This document shows, one piece after another, positions 47,101 to 54,149 of a DNA stretch of 64,000 nucleotides; the stretch's first letter is position 1; the number at the start of each line of letters is the position of its first letter. The stretch is from contig WPIO01000044.1 in NCBI GenBank assembly GCA_009760855.2, forward strand, positions 492,501-556,500, given 5' to 3'. Made by a program: the position numbers and the translations under genes. The stretch is from Cristatella mucedo (lineage: Eukaryota > Bryozoa > Phylactolaemata > Cristatellidae). Below the pieces are notes generated by a model. It did no database searches. It had not been told where the DNA came from and saw only the letters and a program-made list of their open reading frames with translations.

Positions 47101-50100
47101 CGCTCGTTGCTAACGTCGACGACATAAACGCGATCGCTCGAAATGGCCGGCAAGATGAGCTTGCTTCGCGTGCTGCCAGGGCAGCCATAGCAACTGGCGC
47201 ACGTGTTCCAGCCGCTGTGGTGCAGCTCGTCCCCAACGTAGGGCATGCTCAAGCGATGTATGACCTAGAAAAAGGTCACGACTAGAGAATCGGAAAGTGC
47301 TGTCGGCAAGCAAACCGAACGAACTCTTTCAATGACCACAAAAATTGTGGGCAAGGCACCTCGTGCTGTCTGCTAAAATACCGTTCAAGAGGGATCCAAG
47401 ATACGCACAGTGAGCCACTGGCCGCGGGCCTCTGGCAGGGCTAGGGGGGTGCACCGGACCGGGGAGCAATAGGCCCCCCTCCTCAGAGGCGACTTGGGCC
47501 GGCCCCTTTATCGGACCTATGCGTCAGGGCAGGAGCAGGAGCAGTCTGGTAGGGGCAGCCGACTTCTAGTCGATTGGCAACCACCGAGTGCAGTGCAACT
47601 GTACATTATGACTGAGCGCTATAATTTTGCATTACTTGCAGGTCTTGCTCCCACGTGAAAATTCTGGCTCCCCCCCCCCCCCACAGGACGCCTACTCTTT
47701 CCCTGTTAGGTGCAGCATGCACTAAGTCGTCTCGACATCGAATACAAGAGGCAGACGTTACTGGAGCACGCATCAGCTTCACCTTGCAACCTCAAAATTT
47801 ATGAACAGCTAGTTGGTGGTTTTCCAAACTTGGCTTTGAAGGCTGCTGAACTACAGACCTTTGCCAGAATAACAGCGCTCGTAACGATGCTATCACTGCA
47901 GATGCATGGCAAATACCGGTGAAGCTGTCGTCTCAAAGAATGGCTAGCGAGTCGCAGATGATGCCTTGATGCCTGCATAAGGAATTCCGACTGTAGCAGA
48001 ACAGGGCAGCAATAAAAAGTGTGCACACCTTATCGTAGCCAGCCCTTATTGTTGATGTATACCAGACAATCTCATAACGACAGAGAAGGGCAAGCTTAAA
48101 GCACCAGCCACAGTTCACAACTCAATGGCAATAATAAGCCCAGACTACAACTGACTGGCTCGAAGCTCAGAGTACAGCCGACTCTCGTTTGGAGCCCAGC
48201 TCCCAACTGACTCGGTTCCTATAGGTGATCAAGAACTTTTAACAATCTAAACGGCTAAGAAAATGTATCTAATTGAGTCATGAATCAGATTCTTATTGTG
48301 CTAAATACTTAAAATGGGATATGGTAGCACACCAGAGGAAAGAGAAAAATGTAATGTCGCACTTGGAAGTTCCCAAGCCGTATTTCGACCAACAAAAAAT
48401 GGCAGATGAAAAACGCCAACGGCAGAGCACTTCCGCTCCCTCCAGAGGATGCAGTGCTAAAACAAGCTATAGTTGCTGCTGATCTAACGTTCATTCAGAG
48501 CACAACCCATTTCCCTTTGCAGCAAATGTAAAGCGCCTAGAAAGAGATTGAGTTATCTGAGGGCACTTTATCAGGTGCATTATTATTATCATTACACATA
48601 CAAGGCTCTTTAATATTAACTAATTAATAATTAATAATATTGATTATTAATTTAAATAATATTAAAAGCAAAATCTCGAGCAATGTTTTGCTCAGAGGTA
48701 AAAATTTGGGTTGCCATTTCGCTGGGTAGGTGAACCCTTCCTGAGATCAGCACAAGGCACGCTGGTAAACTACCAACTGACGATGCAAAGCGATGACGCT
48801 TGCACTAAACAGCTAAAAGCACGGCAGCTCCGACTTCTCGGAAGAGAGAAAGCTGAGACAATGTTGTGCCTCTCCACGAAAGGGGCCGCATGACATAGCA
48901 GAATTAGTCAAACGGTTTATCGCGAGGAAGGCTTAGGCTTGCATCATGGCCTCCCAACTGTGGAGGCTCCCTGCGTGGCTATGTTGCATCTATGTCTCAG
49001 TGTGCCAGCACGATTTAGCCGGATAGCAGTGCAGTCGAGGAGCCCTGCATTGGTGCAAGACATTCACCTTCTCATGGGAAGAGAGGCTGGGGTCCTCTGA
49101 CCACACTTTTTGCCAACTTCCCTTCCGGTGGAGACTAACACTGGAGAGCAGCACGACAGGGGCGGATGGAAGAGGCCGAATGCTAGCGTTCACTGACTGG
49201 TGGTGTACTTTCCAGGACAAGGACCGGCCAGCAAGGCCACTAGCTCCAGAGTGGCTTCCTGCGATTTGCAATAAACGGCCGTGTTGTCTGTAAGGTCTTC
49301 AGACAGGCACGTCTGCTTGCACTCGCCAGCATAACGATGCCAAAGTAAAACGGTACTCTGTTGAATCGCAAAGGCTTTCGAGCAAAAGCCACAGGCCATT
49401 AAATTAGTGAGCAAACTGTTTGGGTGCTAGACATATAGAGGTGGCATGCAACTATACAGCAGGCAACTGGTGCAAAATTCACGTGTGCCGCATAGAAGCT
49501 GAGAAATATAATCCGTGCAGGAAGGCTCTTATAGGGTACGAAGATACCTTTCCATACAATGGCGATTCGGGATCGATGTCGACTGTTGCTAGGTAATCTG
49601 GCTTGTCCTTATTAAGGGCATGAATGCACGGCACATAGCACAGCTTCTCTCGAGGTCCATTGTTCACGGCATCAAGCGGCGTTGCATAGCCAGGCCCACT
49701 GGTACCTGGAAAGGCCAGCAACGACTTTTCAGTTGAAGTGGCAGCCAAAACAACGCAAAGCTGACTAGGCAGTAACTAACACGCGTTATAACTTCAACGT
49801 ATCCCTGTTTATTGGTGTGCATAGCTTCATTAATAAAGACTGCCACTTTCTTGGTTAAAACGAATACAATCAAGAGACGTGTATTATTATGTCTCATTCT
49901 AGTCGGAACTGCAATAGCCGAAAACTCAGCCATGTAAAAAGCCATCATTCTACACAGAACAGTAGCAGCAGAGAGTGCAACTCAAAATAAACAGAGTCAC
50001 CTCACCAAAGCTATCCTTAAAACAAGCAGCACCGATGTAATACTTTGCTTCATATGAATGCCACTACTTACCAATTGAGCTGCCGGAGCTGACAAAAGCA

Positions 50101-53100
50101 GCCATAACAATAATAATACATTTGGTATAACGCACTCAGAGAACTCAAATCTCTTTCTAGGCACCTTAATTTAGCTGCAAAGGAAGCACGATAGAATGGT
50201 TAGTGTTTGGCAGCGTGCACAGTGTCAGCATGCATAATCGTGTAAAGAACGAATTACACGGACCCACTAAGTGCTGCAAGAAATAGATGCTGTCTTAGTG
50301 TCTTTTTAAATGTGGTCAAGTCAGGTGATGTCGTGACGCAAGTCGAAAGTGAGTTCCAGACTCTGGGAGCCATGGTAGGATCGGCACAATGGAGCACGCG
50401 TGCTCTCAAGAGGTACACGAGTAACGCGAAGTCTGGCCAAGCTTAGCTCTCTGAAGCCTGGCCAGACTTCGCAGCTGTCACTGGTTATCAGAGCTGCCAA
50501 AACATGGAGGGGCAACCAAAAACAGATAGTGCCATAACATGCAGGGGCAACCAAAAATAGCTCATGCCAAATGCAAGGGCAACCAAAGATAGCTAATTTC
50601 ATAGGTGCAGCTCAGTGCTTTCCACGATGCATGCCCAGCTAGCAGAGACACAATTGATTTTGAAGATATGGTGACAGACACAATGTAATGTATCTCCGTC
50701 TGTAACTCCGCAAAGTCATAAAGACTATGTGGGTGTTACGCATGAGAGTTTTGGACAGCGCACTCACAGCCTAAGCAGCTTTCGGTACGCATTCGGTACC
50801 CAACAGACTTCGTCTCACGCAACAAAGAGAAAGTGGGAAGCATAGCAGAGTTAGGAGAGCGGTTGAGGTAGTGAGTAGCATAGAAGTAGCAGCTCAGGAC
50901 CGCTGAAAAGGATGTGCTATAGTCGGCAGTAGGAGAGTAGTTGTCGTTGCGTAAGAATTGTGGAAGCGAGCTCCACAGTCTAGGACCTGCAGAGCTAAAG
51001 CTTCTGTCGCCAAAGGTCTTTAAGAGGAGGAATGGAATAGCTAATGTATTGTCCACACAGGACCTGAGGGCGCGAACAGGCTGAAACTGATGCAGCAGTT
51101 CAGCTACGAAGGAGCCAAGCCGTGGCGGGCCTTGTGGGTCAGCTAAAGAACTTTGCTCTGTATCCATTGCTCAACCGGCATCCATCCTAGCTCTTTTAGC
51201 AAAGGAGACCCTTGCTCAAACCGCTGGGACTTGAAGACTAGCCTTGCAGCCATATTCATAGTCAGGTGTAGTGGCATAATAGCTTTCTTTGGTAGCCCAG
51301 CCAAAAGGGCATTGCAATAATCAAGCCGAGACAGAACTAAGGAGCTTGTTAATTTTTTTTACAAGCAACTGTGAGAGACAGCTCCTAATCTTAGATAGGG
51401 ATCGGACGTGATGGCTAGCTGTAGAGGCAGTCTTCTGAATGAAACTTTTAAAATTGAGGCAGCTGTCGAAAACGACACTTAAATTTCGAGCAAGTTGTGA
51501 TGGTCGAACAATAGCATCGATCACAGTGGCAGCTGCAAACAGCTCAGCTCAGCAGACAAATCAATCAGGTCGTAGGGTACGAAAGGCCGGCGTATGCTTC
51601 ATCTTGGATTACTGCACAGAAGGAGCATCATGCAGCAAGCAAAGGCTTACAAAACATTCAAGAATCCCATGGGCCTACCCACTTTGATCGGCCGATCGGA
51701 GCACCAGGCGGACTGCTGACTGCAGACCATTGAGCCCAGAGCTGCCAAAGCACCCAGTCTGCAACAGTCAGCCTGAACATAATTGGTCTCAGGCTGATGC
51801 TATGCTTGTGTTCCGACCGTCAGTTTTACTTTCAGTGTTGACTGTTCGAGCTGGCTGACAAGGCTGCATTGGGCCAACTTAGGGTATAGATGAAACCAGC
51901 TGCCGACTGTCATCTTCCCAACCAACGACAACTTCTCACTCAGGGCAAGCACAGAGCCGACCAAGAACAGGCGACAGCTCAAGACACTGGTGACACCACA
52001 GCAGCTGCCCAATAACTGCATCCGATATGCCACTCTAGTTAGCTCAAGGCTAAGGTGCTCACACTTCATGATCCAGGCCGTGGGTTCGATTCCTTCAGCA
52101 AGCAATCCTTTAGTGTTCACAGCAAATGGGGCAATATACACTAAGGCTCTTCTGCTGCTATATGAATGAGGCCTCTGAATCAGCTGAGCTTTAACTTTAG
52201 TTTGAGATATTCGTGTAGGGTCCAGTGTTCCCTAGCAGTGGATCACGTGAGTTAAAGGGCTCGGCTAACGTCTTATTAAATTGCGTCGCGACTATTCTAC
52301 CCCTATCCAATGAACTGACCAAGAGATCAGCAACAAACAATTAGGCACCACCGGAGATGCTGCATTGAGTACACTGATCATACCCCCTCCCACCGGACTC
52401 CCACCATCCCTACAATCACCGTGACTGAGGCAGCTGACCTGGAAGAGTCAGGGTTGTGTTAGACCAGCCATTACTTCACGAACCTGGGGTTGCCTGAAGA
52501 AATTATAAGCTGCCTCTCCTAGGTGATACCGATAATCATCGACTGAATTTGAAGGCACTGATTCTACTGTTACCGGTCTACCACAAACTGTGGCCTCTAA
52601 ATCGCACGACGGCCGATAAGAGAGTCTGACTCGTCCATGACAGTTCCAAGCAACCCAGGAACAAAAAGCAGAGTTGCACCACGAAAACTTATATACATTG
52701 AACACTAGGGTAATTTTATGTAATGTAATGTAATGTATCTCCGTCAGTAACTCCACAAAGTCATAAAGACCATGTGGGTGTTACGCAGGAGAGTTTTGTA
52801 TAACGCACTCACAGCCTAAGCGGCTTTCGGTACGCATTCGGTAGCCAACAGACTTCGTCTCACGCAACAAAGACAAAGTGGCAAGCATAGTAGAGTTAGG
52901 GGAGCAGTTGAGGTAGTGAGTAGCATAGAAGTAGCAGTTCAGGACCGCTGAAAAAGATGTGCCATAGTCGGCAGTTGGAGAGTAGATGTCGTTGCGTAAG
53001 AATTGTGGAAGCGAGTTCCACAGTCTAGGACCTGCAGAGCTAAAGCTTCTGTCGCCAACTGTCTTTAATCGGAGGAATGGGACAGCTAATTTATTGTCCA

Positions 53101-54088
53101 CACAGGACCTCAGGGCAGGTACAGGCTGAAACTGTTCATAAACCACGAATCATGGAATCAGTCTAAGGAGAATAATAGTTGTCCTGAAATAGGGTGAGAC
53201 GGCTTTGTGCAATGGACATAAAGCAACACCCCGTGTCAGCTTCAGGTGGCACCTTGCTCACTGCCGCTAGATGGCCTACCAAGCCCGTAGGATTTAAGCT
53301 GTAGCTGCCTAAAATAAATCAAAATCAAACGGCCAAAAGCACTTCTCGATTCTGGTGTAGGAACAGTTCTAAGAGGCAGTCAGCTGTTCGTCGACGGTAC
53401 TTGGCTATCAGGAAAATAGACAGCCAACTGAGCAGCAGGTAATCAAGAAAAGCATTTATAGGAATAAACCATCATGACTGCCTATTCACGGATAGCTGAA
53501 TAAAGGCAGCCTCATCTGCTCCTCCTCCCTGCTAGGGAAGCACTTTATCCGTGCCGGCAAATCTATACCATTACCCAGCAACCCTGATCGCTTCAGCTTC
53601 AGTGGGAGAAAACTCCCTGACACATTGACCTCCAATCATGTGGTACACAAAGATAAACATCTGCTCGCCAGCCATAAAAAACGCTAGCTGATTTAACGGC
53701 CTCTTTTTGTATAGAGAAGAAGAGCCTTTTCGGCTATCACCACCGCTTGCAGTGGCGATAAAGGATCGCCCACCGAAGGATTCGGACCCACGACCTCGGG
53801 GCCGAGGTCGTGAAAAGCAACCGCCTTACCTAGTGAGCCATTACAGCTCACCATGTGTTGCTATTCGCATGTTAGATGCACCGATTGACCAAGCACCTGC
53901 CACTGCAAGAGTGCATGTGCTACTTAGAATGATACAGGGAAGGATAAGGATTTTGGATGGCTAACTTAAAGCCGGGTTTACACGGTGAGTCTTGCCTCCT
54001 AGCTGCTTCCTACCTACTATCCTGCTTCCATCCTAGTTCGGCCTTTACTGCCCATGCTTCACAGCTGAGATTGACCATAACAGCAGGT

Positions 54089-54149
<61 letters not shown>

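Noticed and set aside
49479-49748. A start for SELENBP1 directly at 49748 (reading frame beginning [14 protein letters not shown])
   Set aside because: The first codon is TTG, not ATG, and a good acceptor (TTTCCAG) falls exactly before the conserved GTSGPGY segment. The upstream exon at 57114-57123 completes the codon in phase.
52448-52756. Minus-strand ORF of 102 codons (ending near [10 protein letters not shown])
   Set aside because: It starts in the LINE B tail repeat, so it is partly element-derived, and the remainder matches nothing I recognise.
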